Shown in pieces: positions 6,837 to 7,465 of a stretch of 7,465 bases of DNA (positions are counted from its first letter, which is position 1; each line of letters starts with the position of its first letter). Position numbers and translations under genes: made by a program. Location of the stretch: assembly GCA_038203095.1 (NCBI GenBank), contig JBBREH010000047.1, positions 1 through 7,465 on the forward strand, written 5' to 3'. Under the pieces are notes generated by a model, which had not been told where the DNA came from, searched no databases, and saw nothing but the letters and a program-made list of their open reading frames with translations. This DNA comes from PALSA-1336 sp038203095 (lineage in GTDB: Bacteria; Patescibacteriota; Doudnabacteria; UBA920).

Positions 6837-7292
6837 CGCACTGATCTCTCCCCCCTAAAATTAGACCAGACGTGTAAATGAATGTTTTGATTTCTATATA
6901 CTCTGGCGATGTGCCACATGGCTAAAAGGCCGGACTTTAAAAAACGATGGTTTTGACTTCGTGGTTCCAATTCCTCAAAATTTTGGATGTACCGAAAAAA
7001 AACTGGCTCGACTGCTTAATTGTCAAAAGCTCGAGAAGCTCATGAGATGTTATATATTTAGCTCCGACAAAAAATAGAAATCCGGAATTAAGTGTCGGGA
7101 TAAATATACAAATGACACAAATCACGCCAATAAAAACAGCGCGGTTGTGCTTTTTAGCCTATCTGTATTTTAATTAATTTTTATTTTTGTTTCATTCGCT
7201 GCTTATGCTTATTTTGGCATAAAAGTGAAAGGTCTTTTTTGTTCTGAAAAAGTAACCAAAAGTTACCTTAACTTAACAAATCTTACCTTTAT
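6837..7292 (-). other. Long non-coding leader upstream of the giant fibre gene
   Basis: About 450 bases lie between the predicted transcription start (near 7286) and the GTG at 6836. I see no convincing gene. Two very short ATG frames occur on the minus strand (ATG CCA AAA TAA and ATG AAA CAA AAA TAA), so translation would stop at once. A GTG-started frame of 62 codons (7125-6937) encodes a hydrophobic stretch (VICVICIFIPTL) but has no ribosome binding site or recognisable domain. A small hairpin (GTAAC-TTTTG-GTTAC, extended by a G:U and two A:U pairs) lies at 7269-7249, about 20 nt into the transcript. No terminator-like hairpin with a proper T-run was found inside the leader, and no known riboswitch class was recognised. 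Confidence 0.5.
6848..6857 (-). promoter_or_regulatory. Ribosome binding site of the giant fibre gene
   Basis: On the minus strand TAGGGGGGAG ends 11 nt before the GTG at 6836. This purine-rich run is the only strong Shine-Dalgarno-like site in the window and supports the GTG start over the ATG at 6815, which has only an A-rich stretch upstream. The spacing is somewhat long. Confidence 0.55.
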
Positions 7293-7321
7293 ATTATAGC
7301 ACATAAGAAGAATTTTGTCCA
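7293..7321 (-). promoter_or_regulatory. Strong extended -10 promoter for the giant fibre gene
   Basis: On the minus strand there is TGGACA (7321-7316, one mismatch to TTGACA), a 17-nt spacer, then a perfect TATAAT (7298-7293) preceded by TGC (extended -10). Transcription should start near 7286. No other good minus-strand promoter was seen between here and the gene; the TATATA-like patch at 6895-6900 lacks a -35. Confidence 0.75.
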
Positions 7322-7465
7322 ATGAAAGTCTTGTACAATGGAACATGGCCCCTATCTTTGGAAGGCTTCTAACGGGGAGTGGTACCCCAAACGATGACAG
7401 TCGGATGATTAGTTTTTAAGCTGTACAAAGAATCTCTGCCTGCCACACTTACTTGATGATACTAA
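7322..7465. other. Right-edge stretch without a supported gene
   Basis: Apart from the promoter, only short frames occur. On the minus strand a frame open to the window edge ends at 7409 with RQRFFVQLKN. A second, bounded by stops, ends at 7369 with HPTVIVWGTTPR. On the + strand, 19 codons run from 7338 (MEHGPYLWKASNGEWYPKR). The edge-open minus frame could be the tail of an upstream gene. None is recognisable and none has supporting signals. Confidence 0.35.

Noticed and set aside
6895..6923. TATATA-like -10 nearer to the fibre gene on the minus strand
   Set aside because: The hexamer at the matching -35 distance is AGCCAT and there is no extended -10, so it is far weaker than the promoter at 7293-7321.
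6958..6975. GGTTCCAATTCC resembling a tRNA T-loop
   Set aside because: No acceptor stem, D-arm or anticodon arm of proper length could be built around it on the + strand.
6937..7125. 62-codon minus-strand frame starting with GTG (VICVICIFIPTL...)
   Set aside because: No ribosome binding site and no recognised family, and the frame upstream of the GTG is open for only eleven codons to a TAG with no ATG. It is kept only as a possibility in the leader description.
7249..7269. Hairpin at the start of the leader as an intrinsic terminator/attenuator
   Set aside because: The stem is A:T-rich with one G:U pair, and only two U residues continue past the stem before C/A/G. That is too weak to call a terminator.
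7338..7397. 19-codon + strand frame (MEHGPYLWKASNGEWYPKR)
   Set aside because: Too short, with no Shine-Dalgarno site, and it overlaps the region just upstream of the fibre promoter. The protein-like look is not enough.
7369..7461. Minus-strand 30-codon frame ending HPTVIVWGTTPR
   Set aside because: It is bounded by a TAG at both ends, has only a GTG/GTA-rich start region and matches no family. It could be a gene remnant but is not supportable.

Overview
This window most likely comes from a Patescibacteria/CPR-type genome (Parcubacteria or Microgenomates style). The reasoning is by family resemblance and layout only, since no search could be run. The pointers are a very large secreted protein with tail-fibre-like GNVGVGT-STP motifs, an uncoupled LytR_C-domain membrane protein with the middle segment often seen beside it in CPR genomes, weak or absent Shine-Dalgarno sites, and extended -10 promoters. 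The standard genetic code fits: all intact genes stop with TAA or TAG, and no internal TGA is needed.

Layout. Positions 2-124 (+) hold the last 40 codons of a protein that looks like a transposase C-terminus, cut by the window edge. It runs head-on into a leftward operon, and both sides share a perfect 14-bp terminator hairpin (159-191). The operon, read right to left, has its promoter at 2678-2650. It encodes a membrane-anchored LytR_C-domain protein (2627-1788), a two-TM protein with Ig-like extracytoplasmic domains (1777-572), and a small three-TM protein (567-217). Gaps between the genes are only 10 and 4 nt.

To the right lies a separate leftward unit: one 1368-residue exported fibre-like protein (6836-2730). 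It has a strong predicted promoter at 7321-7293, a leader of about 450 nt, and its own terminator (2710-2677) directly abutting the next promoter. The rightmost ~630 bases contain no convincing gene.

Functional reading (inference). The window looks like a cell-surface locus. The giant protein is modular: export signal, N-terminal beta domain, tail-fibre-like repeats, a five-rung glycine-rich solenoid framed by two copies of a duplicated ~79-residue module, and a lone cysteine pair. These are followed by a phage-tailspike-like 'DYAE/GRVPVKV' domain (peptidase G2 type), a coiled coil, a terminal lectin-like beta domain and a Pro/Thr/Ala tail. It could be an adhesin or attachment fibre. The neighbouring three-gene operon encodes envelope membrane proteins that could scaffold or organise the surface, but nothing in the sequence proves a link between the two units beyond adjacency and a shared promoter type.
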